A stretch of 64,000 bases of DNA. Source: Candidatus Thorarchaeota archaeon. GTDB lineage: Archaea; Asgardarchaeota; Thorarchaeia; Thorarchaeales; Thorarchaeaceae. A program made the translations under genes and the position numbers. This document shows positions 34,165 to 43,225 of the stretch, piece after piece. The stretch's first letter is position 1; every line of letters begins with the position of its first letter. The notes under the pieces were generated by a model, which saw only the letters and a list, made by a program, of their open reading frames with translations, had not been told where the DNA came from and searched no databases. Location of the stretch: the NCBI GenBank assembly GCA_016840385.1, contig JAEOSL010000001.1, positions 1-64,000 on the forward strand, in the 5' to 3' direction.

Positions 34165-35841
34165 TTATACGATGAACTTCATTGGATGACCATATGCCCA
34201 CATATTCTCACTGAGCTCTTCCATATTTTCATTGTAATTGTGAAAAGTTGCTATTAATGAATTTAGAGCTTTTTCAGGATTTTTGATTCCTAGACTTCTT
34301 GCCAAAGTTCTGAAGGCACCATCTTCAGCAAAACTGCCAATATTCCTTGAAATATTGTCATATACAATATTGATTCCTAAGAATGTCAGGAGACCATCCT
34401 GAACACCCTTACGAATTTCTACAATTTCCTTTACTTGACGCTTTGATTCCCCAGGCTTCGGTCTCTCTAGTGTAACAATCAAATCCATTAATCCAAGATT
34501 GGATTTTTCGATATTGTGGCCAAGAATCCATCTAGAAACTAAACTAGCTGCAGAATCACTATGGCATGTTTGAATTGAATGAAGACCAGCTGCTACAGCT
34601 TGAAATAATGCTTTACTATGTTCTATAGTCTGAATTTCTCCAAGTATCAAATAATCTGGTGATCTATGAAGACACTTGACAATCTCTTCACTCTTACTCA
34701 TTCTCTTATGTTGTTCATCTACTGGATCAACCTGTAATCTGACCTGATGGTGACTTAGTGATGTCCGACTCTCAATGGCATCCTCAATGTAGACTTTTCT
34801 CCACCATCTAGGAGTAACACTGTCCAGCGCATTTAGTAAGGTGGTTTTTCCTGTACCGGGTCCTCCTGTAATCGTTATATTCAATCTACTAGCTACTGCA
34901 AGTAGGAGGATAGCAGCAGCTTCTTGTGTAATCGTATTATTTTCGATAAGGTTTCTAATTGTGAAAGGCTGTTTTCTAGCACGTCGAATTTCCATATTTA
35001 AACCATCTGCACTTAATGGCGGAACACTGACTGAAAGACGCAAAATCGAGCCTAACAAAACCAATTCCATCTTCAGTGATGGATTACTACGATCTAAGTG
35101 CAAATTACTTTCTGAACGAAGAAACGTCACTATTCGTGGCACTTCAGTTTCATCAAAAGTACTTGAAGTAATACACCGACCCATTTTCTGATGATCAAAG
35201 TAAATTGAAGTATTCGGCCCATCTAGGTACACTTCTTCGGTCATCTCATCCATCAAGATAGGAAAAACACGACCAAGGATGTTTGTTCGGTGAGCAGCTA
35301 TCTGGGCTATTCGTGTTCTTGTACTCTCATTTATCTCAGGAATCTGTTCTCTAATTCGGTCTGATATATCCGTAGTTACACGTTCCAATTGTTTTGTTAC
35401 AGATTCCCTAAATCCTAGCACTGGATTGATTAGACTAACAGAATCCCTACCAAAATCGCTTAGCAATGAGAGCTCTAAACCAGTTCTTACGACTGGAAGT
35501 TGCACATATCTAATTTGATGACTATCCTGCTCATTAAGGAAAAGTGAAACATACGGTCCTACACGATAGATATCGATCATGTCCATCATATTATGGAACA
35601 AATCACTATCTTTTCCAACAAAAATCGATTCCCATCCATCTGCAGACCATGGAGGATCAGTCAAAATTGGTTTTCCGGAAAATCGAACGTGGAATAATCC
35701 TCGAGTTCTCTCAATAAGAATGGTTGACTTTCCTTTATCCTGATTTCCAGGTACAAGCTTTTGACATTCTAACTCGAATTGATTTGGGCAACTATCACAT
35801 CGGTTAGAAGAGCATTCTACAATCTGAACACTAGGCTTCAT
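34165..35841 (-). CDS. Type II/IV secretion (pilus/archaellum) ATPase, TadA/ArlI-like
   Basis: A 558-residue hexameric-type secretion ATPase. Walker A GGPGTGKTT is near residues 333-341; an acidic box, VYIEDAIE, and Walker-B-like YLILGEIQT follow, with His-box residues in GLHSIQTCHSD. Its N-terminus has an unusual cysteine cluster, C-x4-C-x2-C-x7-C, in the first 26 residues, suggestive of a metal or Fe-S site. These enzymes power assembly of pili and archaella. A pilin-like gene follows. No GspF/TadC platform protein is visible nearby, so the remaining parts are elsewhere or unrecognised. Confidence 0.85.
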   Translation of the reverse strand: MKPSVQIVECSSNRCDSCPNQFELECQKLVPGNQDKGKSTILIERTRGLFHVRFSGKPILTDPPWSADGWESIFVGKDSDLFHNMMDMIDIYRVGPYVSLFLNEQDSHQIRYVQLPVVRTGLELSLLSDFGRDSVSLINPVLGFRESVTKQLERVTTDISDRIREQIPEINESTRTRIAQIAAHRTNILGRVFPILMDEMTEEVYLDGPNTSIYFDHQKMGRCITSSTFDETEVPRIVTFLRSESNLHLDRSNPSLKMELVLLGSILRLSVSVPPLSADGLNMEIRRARKQPFTIRNLIENNTITQEAAAILLLAVASRLNITITGGPGTGKTTLLNALDSVTPRWWRKVYIEDAIESRTSLSHHQVRLQVDPVDEQHKRMSKSEEIVKCLHRSPDYLILGEIQTIEHSKALFQAVAAGLHSIQTCHSDSAASLVSRWILGHNIEKSNLGLMDLIVTLERPKPGESKRQVKEIVEIRKGVQDGLLTFLGINIVYDNISRNIGSFAEDGAFRTLARSLGIKNPEKALNSLIATFHNYNENMEELSENMWAYGHPMKFIV

Positions 35842-35904
35842 TTAGCACTAACCCCAATCATAATCACCACTATCCCTAATATGGCACTACTATGAAACCA
35901 ACAG

Positions 35905-36954
35905 TCACTGAATGACCGCAACTATATCGGATTTGTCGATAATCTTCTTCATCATACCAAAGTGATCACGAATACTATATTCAGCAACCTCAGTTGCAGT
36001 TGATGTTAGTTTCTGAGTAAGAACAGGACGTTTTCCAAACTGAGATGCAATTAAGCGGTCACTAGCATATGCTGCAGAAACCGTGAATATGAATGGATTA
36101 CGACCACCACGTTTTGAAGCAGGAATCATTCCCAAGACCATGAGAATCTTTTCTCTAAGCTCATTCTCATAGGATTTAGGGTCCCACCCTCGTGATTTGA
36201 CTTTACCCAACACTCGACTACTATTCATCAGCATGGAAACCACTCTTGGAACATAATCCTTCGGTCTTCGAATTTCTGGTGCATATCCTGTCAATGACTT
36301 AAGTCTAAGAGCTTCTCTTACAATAGCCCTAACATTGACACGGTGACCACATTTTTCGAATACATTAGCAATTTCATCAAGTGTTATTGGCGCTTCATTC
36401 TTGAACTCTCTTACAGCCATTAGAAGACATACTGCTATCAATAGAATATTATTACTGACTTTTCCAACAGATTCAGAAATGACCTTCTTGTAGAGATATG
36501 CTGTACGATCTCGTACCTGTTCATTCAACATCAGTAATTTTGACACATGATTGAGTGTTCTGAGAGCTCGATATTTAGCTTCATTCTTCCCAATCCTGAT
36601 TCTAGTACTGTAGATAGTTTTGAGGCGTCTGAATTTTTTCTGGGTTCTACCAGATAAGGATTGACCATTTGCATCTTGAAAATATCTATCCTTATGGAAT
36701 CCAATATAGCTACCTAACCCATCTACAATATGCATCCTATTCCCTAAGGATACATACATACTTGCATTTGGAGTATTTTTTTGTTTCCGTTCTCCCATCT
36801 GATATGTTGGCGATACAAACTCTCTAGAGATGACTAAGCCACATTCAGCACATACTACATGTCCACGACTTGTAACAAGAAAACCGTCACAGTCTGGACA
36901 GGATCGCGAAGATATTGAACGAGATTCACATACTTCATCAGTCAAAGACCACAC
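35905..36954 (-). CDS. tfb: Transcription initiation factor B (TFB)
   Basis: A 349-residue TFB that recruits RNA polymerase to TBP-bound promoters and reads the BRE. The N-terminal zinc ribbon CPDC...CAEC is intact (about residues 19-41). A B-reader/linker segment follows (MYVSLGNRMHIVDGLG), then two cyclin-like repeats (about 110-210 and 215-335). The sequence departs from typical TFBs in the linker and second repeat, so it could be a paralogue used for specialised promoters. The start is GTG, with GGGTG close by. It is next to the Rpb8-like gene on the same strand. Confidence 0.88.
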   Translation of the reverse strand: MWSLTDEVCESRSISSRSCPDCDGFLVTSRGHVVCAECGLVISREFVSPTYQMGERKQKNTPNASMYVSLGNRMHIVDGLGSYIGFHKDRYFQDANGQSLSGRTQKKFRRLKTIYSTRIRIGKNEAKYRALRTLNHVSKLLMLNEQVRDRTAYLYKKVISESVGKVSNNILLIAVCLLMAVREFKNEAPITLDEIANVFEKCGHRVNVRAIVREALRLKSLTGYAPEIRRPKDYVPRVVSMLMNSSRVLGKVKSRGWDPKSYENELREKILMVLGMIPASKRGGRNPFIFTVSAAYASDRLIASQFGKRPVLTQKLTSTATEVAEYSIRDHFGMMKKIIDKSDIVAVIQ

Positions 36955-37127
36955 CCAATAAAAAGGGGGATTTCTTCTCCTAACTGAGTTTCAGGTACTA
37001 TTCATACACTTACACCGGTTGAAAGTACTATAGAATGGACAATATCATCCATTACTAGGATTCGACAAGCCTAGCCAGAAAGAGGTAACCGAAAGTATTC
37101 TCCTCTTTATTTCGGAAAATTGGTTTT

Positions 37128-37493
37128 TCATTTGATAGCCATGTAAAATCTTTCAGAATCGAATGTTTTTATCTGAGTTGGAGTTGCCTTTGCCATCGTA
37201 AGTACCAGGCGTAGCCCTCCAATTGATCCAATAATCTCAAAATCATCGGTGTCTGATTTCTTGAAAACAGTACCTTCTACATAGAGTTTAGAACTCGCAC
37301 CTGTAGCAATTTCTTTAGAATCAATTACGACACTTACACTTTCTCCTATACTCATAGTTCCAGAAAGTGCCTCAGGTAGTTCAAGCGTGATTGTTGCCCC
37401 ATCAGTTTTTGATGACATCTTAATCAATTTCAGTCTTCTAGTTTCAGTATCATCTACAGATTCAATCACAGTATCCTTGAGTCTTATTACCAT
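37128..37493 (-). CDS. RNA polymerase subunit Rpb8/RpoG-like
   Basis: A 121-residue all-beta protein. Its end, SIGGLRLVLTMAKATPTQIK and then FDSERFYMAIK, mirrors the eukaryotic Rpb8 C-terminus, in which S-x-GGLL and a final Tyr-Leu-Leu-Ile/Met strand are conserved. Its length and OB-like strand order also fit RpoG/Rpb8, known from Crenarchaeota, Korarchaeota and Asgard archaea but absent from Euryarchaeota. It lies 173 nt from TFB. The call is by pattern, not alignment. Confidence 0.68.
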   Translation of the reverse strand: MVIRLKDTVIESVDDTETRRLKLIKMSSKTDGATITLELPEALSGTMSIGESVSVVIDSKEIATGASSKLYVEGTVFKKSDTDDFEIIGSIGGLRLVLTMAKATPTQIKTFDSERFYMAIK

Positions 37494-37586
37494 GGAAATA
37501 TCACTCCATTATGTTTGGGGCTTGAACTGAGTCTGGTTGAGTGTCGAATTAAACCTGTCGCTAGTTTCATGTGCTCTTTTTTAGGT

Positions 37587-39503
37587 ATGAATAAGACTTC
37601 TTTTTGGTGTTTGACTGTGCAACAAAGGAGACTAGCAATAATATCACTGTCAATAATCATTGTTCTAGGAATGTCACTGTCTGTAACAGCATTCTATTTC
37701 GATTTTCAGTATTTTGAAACTGACAAGATGGTTTACGAAGTTGGAGAAACAGTTGATATGGTTGCAAGGTTAATTGCTGATTTCAGCCCAGAGGGTTGGT
37801 GTTATGTTTCCTTCGCAGCAGTCACTGACCTAGGTCCAGCATTTGCAGACGAGTATTTCATATCAGCTTCACCAAATCCACGGATGCTTAATTCATCATA
37901 CACCATTCTGCCGGATGATGCAAATCCGGGTGAAAATGGAACTACTGCACATATTTTGTTTAATGTTGAGATATTTGATACAGTTTCTCAAGGCGCTGGT
38001 GACAATATTGAAATCACTATCACAAGAGGTCATCTTACAGTTTTACCAATAACACCTCTGATTGTTCAGTCTGATAGTAATACAACATTGATTTCGCGGG
38101 TTGTATCAATCCATGATGATAACATTGAATATGCCAACGAACCTATCAATATTCAAATCGACAACCCTATTGCAGAAACGATTCTTGATACTAATATTAC
38201 AACCAATCCTGATGGTTCCTTCAGTTTCAACTGGAACAGTTCAATGGGACTACCTGGCACTTATGATCTCATTGTATCAGGGATTGGAAATGAAGACTTT
38301 GAGGGATTCTACAAATCACTACCTCTTTCAGTTGTACCTACAGCTTCTAATCTAACAGTTATGTCTGCTCCTTCTTCAGTCCAGTGCCAATCTCCGGATG
38401 GTTCACACTTTGAAAATGTGAATATAACCGTTAGACACGAAGCAGCAGATTTCAGTGGGATTACTGACAGTACTATTCTATGGAGTACAGGATTTGGTAA
38501 TGGTATTATGACACCTATTGGAAACGGATTTTACACAACTTTAATCCCATTTCAAATTCCCCCGGGTTTCTATAATGTCAATATCACAACATCGAATCCC
38601 AAATACCAAACAAATACCCAATTGATTCCTATTGATGCCAATGAGAATATACTTCATTTCTATCCAGTTCAAACGAATATCTCGGTTATTCATGGAAATA
38701 ACATCTCAATTGAATTTACAATTGAGGAAGAATTCGATTGGGGGCAAGAAATCACACTCCAATTCACTGATAGTCTTAAGGAATTTTCTTTCTCAAAGGA
38801 TGTAACTCCTGATCTATTGAGTAGTTTAACATTAACAGCTTGGTACAATTTATCAATTGGGCCACATCTAGTCACTCCTGAACCAATTAGTACCTACTAT
38901 AATTTCTCTGTACAATACGAATTCCAGTTCAATGTTATTGGCGAGCTCTCTATCAATGCTACAATCGAATCTGCCTTCTATGGAGAGAACCTTCATCTCA
39001 ACCTTTCAGTATATGATATCAATAGCAATGTGGTAGACCCAGTTACAATACTGGCCTACCACAACAATGAGAGTGTTCCTTTTGCAAGTATTTTGCAAAT
39101 CAGTCCTACTCAAACTATTTCATTGCCACTTCCGCTCTGGATCCAACCCGGAAACCATACATTTAGTTTTGAGATAGCTGCTCCATATTTCGTATCTTCC
39201 ATTCTAAAGGAAAATGTGACTGTATGGATGAATACCAGTATCATCGTTATTATAGAAACCCGTTCTCTAAATCCGACTCAAAATCCAATATACACACAGA
39301 TTGAAGATTCATCTCATTGTGACTGGACCATTGTAGCTAGCAATTCATCTGGTTCTATCATTCGACCGCCACCAATTTTATTCAACGGAATTACTTCTAC
39401 AGTATCCCTTACGACACGTGAGACTTCTCCGAACATTTGTCCAAGATTTAATTCAGGAACTAATATCTTATCGACTGTTTTGCTGAAATCACGTATCGCT
39501 TGA
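37587..39503 (+). CDS. Ig-like surface protein running into antisense korA
   Basis: A 638-residue exported protein of the same type as that at 31.7 kb. It begins with a basic patch and hydrophobic helix (LAIISLSIIIVLGMSLSV). Beta-sandwich repeats follow (for example PDGSFSFNWNSSMGLPGTY) with many N-x-S/T sites. Unlike its neighbour it has no C-terminal membrane helix. Its last 63 or so codons lie antisense to korA and look unlike the rest, so the true 3' end may be lost. The start is ATG 37587; a longer frame from 37515 would cover the Rpb8 promoter. Confidence 0.7.
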   Translation: MNKTSFWCLTVQQRRLAIISLSIIIVLGMSLSVTAFYFDFQYFETDKMVYEVGETVDMVARLIADFSPEGWCYVSFAAVTDLGPAFADEYFISASPNPRMLNSSYTILPDDANPGENGTTAHILFNVEIFDTVSQGAGDNIEITITRGHLTVLPITPLIVQSDSNTTLISRVVSIHDDNIEYANEPINIQIDNPIAETILDTNITTNPDGSFSFNWNSSMGLPGTYDLIVSGIGNEDFEGFYKSLPLSVVPTASNLTVMSAPSSVQCQSPDGSHFENVNITVRHEAADFSGITDSTILWSTGFGNGIMTPIGNGFYTTLIPFQIPPGFYNVNITTSNPKYQTNTQLIPIDANENILHFYPVQTNISVIHGNNISIEFTIEEEFDWGQEITLQFTDSLKEFSFSKDVTPDLLSSLTLTAWYNLSIGPHLVTPEPISTYYNFSVQYEFQFNVIGELSINATIESAFYGENLHLNLSVYDINSNVVDPVTILAYHNNESVPFASILQISPTQTISLPLPLWIQPGNHTFSFEIAAPYFVSSILKENVTVWMNTSIIVIIETRSLNPTQNPIYTQIEDSSHCDWTIVASNSSGSIIRPPPILFNGITSTVSLTTRETSPNICPRFNSGTNILSTVLLKSRIA

Positions 39504-40450
39504 TCAGGGAAAGGCCAAACTGTCTTCAGTCTCATTGTTCTCAGTGTCGGTTTTACACCACTAGTAATCATCAATTCTTCAACTGATCTGGAAGTAGAGC
39601 CAAAAGAAATGATTCCCCACTTGGCACTATCAGGACCTGAAATTACGAAATCATCTAAAATTGGTCCTGCATCTCGGATTTTGGTTGTTATTCTTCGAAT
39701 CAGTTTGTCGTGAGCTTCAGAATCCGAAGTTTTCCTGAAACCTTGCTCATCATGTGTAGAACCTGTTATCAGAAGATTATGTCCATCTCCAAATTTAGGC
39801 ATAATCGCATGCCCATCAGAATCCTCACCACCATACGGGGAATCACCTGATTTAGCCAATCTTCTAGATATCAGATTGTTTCTTTTGGTATCCACAATCA
39901 CCTTCTCTCTTGAATGGCCCACTATCTCATCAGAAAGGAGAATAACTGGATGTCGAAGTTTCTCAGATAGGCTAAATGCTTTGACTGTGAGCTCGTATGT
40001 TTCTTGGGATGAATTTGGTGCTAACACAATCATCTCATGGTCACCATGAGTTCCCCATCTTGCTTGCATAAGGTCTCCTTGAGCTGCTTTAGTTGCCTGT
40101 CCAGTACTAGGTCCAGCTCTCTGTACATCTACAATTACACATGGAGTTTCGGTCATTACTGCATATCCAATGCTTTCCTGCATTAGACTAAAACCTGGGC
40201 CTGAAGTTGCAGTCATTGATAAAGATCCGCCCCATGCACCACCGATTACCGCTGAAATTGCTGCTATTTCATCTTCCATCTGTACATAGGTTCCACCGAT
40301 TCTAGGTAACTGTTGAGACATAATCTCAGCAATCTCAGACGCAGGTGTAATTGGATAACCTGCAAAGAATCTGCAACCAGCTGCAATAGCTGCTTCTGCA
40401 CAGGCTTGATTTCCTTGCCAGAAGTTGACTGATTTTGTGTTTGGAGACAT
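39314..40450 (-). CDS. korA: 2-oxoacid:ferredoxin oxidoreductase, alpha subunit (KorA-like)
   Basis: The protein holds the domain pair of 2-oxoglutarate/2-oxoacid:ferredoxin oxidoreductase alpha subunits: FAGYPITPASEIAE, MEDEIAAISAVIGGAWGG, TATSGPGFSLMQE, RAGPSTGQATKAAQGDL, and the C-terminal LKTVWPFP and PELNLGQMFGEVSR. It would bind 2-oxoacid and CoA and pass electrons to ferredoxin. A beta (TPP-binding) subunit normally follows directly; here the next DNA is the antisense end of a surface-protein gene, with no korB in the window. The start is ATG 40450 after an alternative upstream frame. Confidence 0.9.
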   Translation of the reverse strand: MSPNTKSVNFWQGNQACAEAAIAAGCRFFAGYPITPASEIAEIMSQQLPRIGGTYVQMEDEIAAISAVIGGAWGGSLSMTATSGPGFSLMQESIGYAVMTETPCVIVDVQRAGPSTGQATKAAQGDLMQARWGTHGDHEMIVLAPNSSQETYELTVKAFSLSEKLRHPVILLSDEIVGHSREKVIVDTKRNNLISRRLAKSGDSPYGGEDSDGHAIMPKFGDGHNLLITGSTHDEQGFRKTSDSEAHDKLIRRITTKIRDAGPILDDFVISGPDSAKWGIISFGSTSRSVEELMITSGVKPTLRTMRLKTVWPFPDQAIRDFSKTVDKILVPELNLGQMFGEVSRVVRDTVEVIPLNKIGGGRMIEPDELLATMVQSQ

Positions 40451-40565
40451 GATTACATCTCTCAATTGGTTTTGATTACAAGCATAAGATAAGCATATTC
40501 TTAGGACCGCACAATCTCAATTTGCCGATAATCTTTTATCAAATACACTTTGGATGAGCTGTAAA

Positions 40566-40639
40566 GCGATCGTTGTCTAGTCTGGTTAGGACGGAAGCTT
40601 CCCAAGCTTTCAAGCCGGGTTCAAATCCCGGCGGTCGCA
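40566..40639 (+). tRNA. tRNA-Gly (CCC)
   Basis: The acceptor GCGATCG pairs with CGGTCGC (one G-T). The anticodon stem GAAGC pairs with GCTTT around the loop TTCCCAA, giving anticodon CCC. The T-arm is CCGGG-TTCAAAT-CCCGG. CCA (40640-40642) is encoded. No intron is present. It serves GGG codons. Confidence 0.95.
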
Positions 40640-40656
40640 CCAATTTTATAGATTTT

Positions 40657-41238
40657 TCATGAGATTGGTTTAGCAACGACACTTGCTCTCATAGCAGCTT
40701 GGAATATGAATTGGAAGGCTTCAAGGATGTTATGACCATCTTTGGCAATGCTTCTGAATACAGGTACAGAGGATGGAAGTCGTAGGTGTTCTCTGAGTTG
40801 CCCTTCTTGAATTACTCCAGGAAGATCTTGTTTGTTAAGACAAAAAACAACTGGTAATGGTCGTTCCTCTTCCGCAATCATGGACATAAGTTCATTCCAA
40901 CTTGCAAGATTCTCATCCAGTAAGGTAGCCTGAGAATCGGCCATGAAAATTACACCGTCTGCACCTACAAGAACTACCTCCCGAGTAGATCGATAGAAAT
41001 CTTGACCTGTTGCTGACCAAACATGAGCATTAACAATCCAATTTTCATTAAGTGGAAATGGAATAGTGCCGAAATCACAGAACATGGTTCTGCCAACAGT
41101 ATTCTCAATAGAAGTTAGTTTATCTGCATAATCAAGTGACGAAAATAACCATCGAATTGCTGTTGTTTTTCCACTCATTGCAGGTCCAAAGAAAACAATC
41201 TTGAGACCAACAGTTCGATTACCATAGTCTATAATCAT
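40657..41238 (-). CDS. MglA-like small GTPase
   Basis: A 193-residue Ras-superfamily GTPase. The P-loop is GPAMSGKT (residues 18-25). Switch II reads WSATGQDFYRSTR (74-86), in place of the D-x-x-G of classical Ras and close to the x-PGQ of MglA. ADGVIFMADSQ follows, then NKQD (135-138) and a final SIA-like G5. MglA GTPases set cell polarity in bacteria together with the Roadblock GAP MglB. In Asgard archaea similar GTPases are abundant. It is the last gene of a three-gene operon whose first gene encodes a double Roadblock protein. Confidence 0.85.
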   Translation of the reverse strand: MIIDYGNRTVGLKIVFFGPAMSGKTTAIRWLFSSLDYADKLTSIENTVGRTMFCDFGTIPFPLNENWIVNAHVWSATGQDFYRSTREVVLVGADGVIFMADSQATLLDENLASWNELMSMIAEEERPLPVVFCLNKQDLPGVIQEGQLREHLRLPSSVPVFRSIAKDGHNILEAFQFIFQAAMRASVVAKPIS

Positions 41239-41255
41239 GTGCTAATCCCCCTAGT

Positions 41256-42176
41256 TCATGTACCCCACATACTATCGACCCATGCTCCCAAACCTGATAA
41301 TGCACCAAGCTTCACACAATCTGAGAAATCTTCATGCCATTCTGATCTTATGAAGCGAATTAAATCGGTCAGCTCTCCACCTTCCCATCCAATTGCTTCG
41401 TAGAGATTCCTCTCCGTTAGAGTTGTAGATGCACCAAGTTCTCTAGCAAGTCTGATTCTAGAGAGTAGTGTTACAGCTCTACGCGCTGCGTGAACATAGT
41501 TATTGATTTCTTCTTCAAAGACATCTTGTGTGAGTTTTTCAGATTCATCATCCAATTTTAGTACCGCACTTACAATGTGTTCTGATACTTTAGTACCTCG
41601 AAGTGATTTTGTCAATAGGCGGCGGATTCTCTCTAAAGATTGCTTCTTACGGACTAGTATCTTATTGACAATCTTCTTTTCTACATCAAGACTACTATTT
41701 GTTTGGTTCACGAGGGTGAATGTTATTGATGACGGGGAAGTGATTCTAAGTATCCCACAATTGCCTGTGTTACTCTGAATATGAGTTGTGACATCTTCAA
41801 GGGTCTTCTCACTCACTTGAACACCAAGAACCATTGTTCCTAATGGTATAGCTAGAAACCAGCCTGCAAAACGAGTGATTCTATCCAAGGCTAACCTTAG
41901 ATTTCCAGATAGACCGCAAACAACAGTTCTACTGACTTCATAGTTGTGTTTTTCTTCTTCCCAGACGGATAGTATCTCTGATTCTGAAGTAAAATCTCTC
42001 CAAAAGACCAGTTTATGTCTGTGTGGACACAGGGTTGTAAGGCTCTCTGTGATGTCATCCACAAGTTCGATATCCTCACCTGCGATAATTACAGGTATTC
42101 GTTCTAAGACCGAGTTAAGTAGCAATGGGAATTGATCACCCATCAGCTCAATCATTCGTAGTATCGAGTATGTCAT
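41256..42176 (-). CDS. Unrecognised protein between Roadblock and GTPase genes
   Basis: A 306-residue soluble protein that I do not recognise. The N-terminal half has alternating strands and helices with a hydrophobic stretch (WFLAIPLGTMVLGVQV, about residues 107-122). The C-terminal half is helical and charged (EIVNKILVRKKQSLERIRRLL; EEINNYVHAARRAVTLLSR). Its start overlaps the Roadblock gene stop by 4 nt and its stop is 17 nt from the GTPase start, so all three are translated together. It is likely an effector, exchange factor or adaptor for the GTPase. Confidence 0.65.
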   Translation of the reverse strand: MTYSILRMIELMGDQFPLLLNSVLERIPVIIAGEDIELVDDITESLTTLCPHRHKLVFWRDFTSESEILSVWEEEKHNYEVSRTVVCGLSGNLRLALDRITRFAGWFLAIPLGTMVLGVQVSEKTLEDVTTHIQSNTGNCGILRITSPSSITFTLVNQTNSSLDVEKKIVNKILVRKKQSLERIRRLLTKSLRGTKVSEHIVSAVLKLDDESEKLTQDVFEEEINNYVHAARRAVTLLSRIRLARELGASTTLTERNLYEAIGWEGGELTDLIRFIRSEWHEDFSDCVKLGALSGLGAWVDSMWGT

Positions 42177-43120
42177 TTATCTCTCCTCGTCATAAGTAGA
42201 CCTTTATCGGAACTTCCTGCAAGAAGTAACTCTTTGAGGTCATCAGGAACAGCTGGTTTAACCATTGAAACAGAGGAAAGGACTCTTCGAATCTCTTCTA
42301 TGTAATGTTTCAATAGTAATCTCATAAGACCAAGCTTCTGGCTATCTTTATCGACCCAGAGGCTAAATACACCATTAGGTACTGCATAGATGAAGTGTCG
42401 AGTTGAATCTGTTTCACACAAAACGGTTTGTAGAGAACTGTTCCTGAGAGTTCTCACAACCCTTTCAGAGGCATCATGTAATGCAAACGACATTGCAGCA
42501 AGTCTATCGTTTGTGAATCCTTCTAGAGAAACTCTGACTCCACCACTCAATGATAGAAATACAGAACCAATATTGGGGATAGAATCTTGTACTTGTCGCA
42601 GAAGCGCTCTCAAACTTAGAGCCTGTGATCTATCGAGTGATATTACAGATCGTGATATTCCATATGTAGTATCCCGACCTTCAGCAACGGCAAATCCTTC
42701 TAGTACACGACTCGTTTCATCAGAACTATATGATCTGAGAGGTGGAAGTCTTCCATCAACGTGTTGTCTTAATAAATACGATAATCGTGAGAGATTCTGC
42801 TTCATCTCAATGAATAGAGCTGCAAGATTCACTCTTGGGGCAGTGGTAACAGTGAGAAAGTAATCAGGGTCATTGGGAAGTGACGCAAGAAACACTTTGG
42901 ATGTTTCTGATTCCATGAGCAAGTATCCAAAATCTCCATGGATTAGCTTGGCCACTCCAAAAATCGCACATGTTGAAGATGCCACCGCAAAGACCTCTTC
43001 CTTACTAAACCATACTCCTGCGCTTGCAACAGGAAGACCGTCTTTTTGGATTAGAACGACGTTTTCAACGCCGGTTATCATTTTGATACTCTGTAAGGTT
43101 TCAGTCAATTCATCGCTCAA
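42173..43120 (-). CDS. Double Roadblock/LC7 domain protein (MglB-like)
   Basis: A 315-residue protein made of two Roadblock/LC7-type units. The first (about residues 4-110) has TLQSIKMITGVENVVLIQKD and VFAVASSTCAIFGVAK, the strand-helix order of MglB and LC7. The second (about 165-280) has SIPNIGSVFLSLSGGVRV and RLAAMSFALHDASERV. Roadblock domains act as GAPs or platforms for Rag/Gtr and MglA GTPases. An MglA-like GTPase is encoded two genes downstream. A tandem Roadblock in one chain would mimic the MglB or Rag-Ragulator dimer. Confidence 0.75.
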   Translation of the reverse strand: MSDELTETLQSIKMITGVENVVLIQKDGLPVASAGVWFSKEEVFAVASSTCAIFGVAKLIHGDFGYLLMESETSKVFLASLPNDPDYFLTVTTAPRVNLAALFIEMKQNLSRLSYLLRQHVDGRLPPLRSYSSDETSRVLEGFAVAEGRDTTYGISRSVISLDRSQALSLRALLRQVQDSIPNIGSVFLSLSGGVRVSLEGFTNDRLAAMSFALHDASERVVRTLRNSSLQTVLCETDSTRHFIYAVPNGVFSLWVDKDSQKLGLMRLLLKHYIEEIRRVLSSVSMVKPAVPDDLKELLLAGSSDKGLLMTRRDK

Positions 43121-43225
43121 GTGCTCTCAGCCCCAGAGAACTCAGTGTTCAATGTAGAATCTAACCCGTACTATATAATCACCACACAGAATGATGACAT
43201 GTAGGAAAACTATCCGGGTATGATT

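Noticed and set aside
39251..39313. A korB start directly after korA (ATG at about 39311 on the minus strand)
   Set aside because: The frame has about 20 codons before a stop and no TPP-binding motif.
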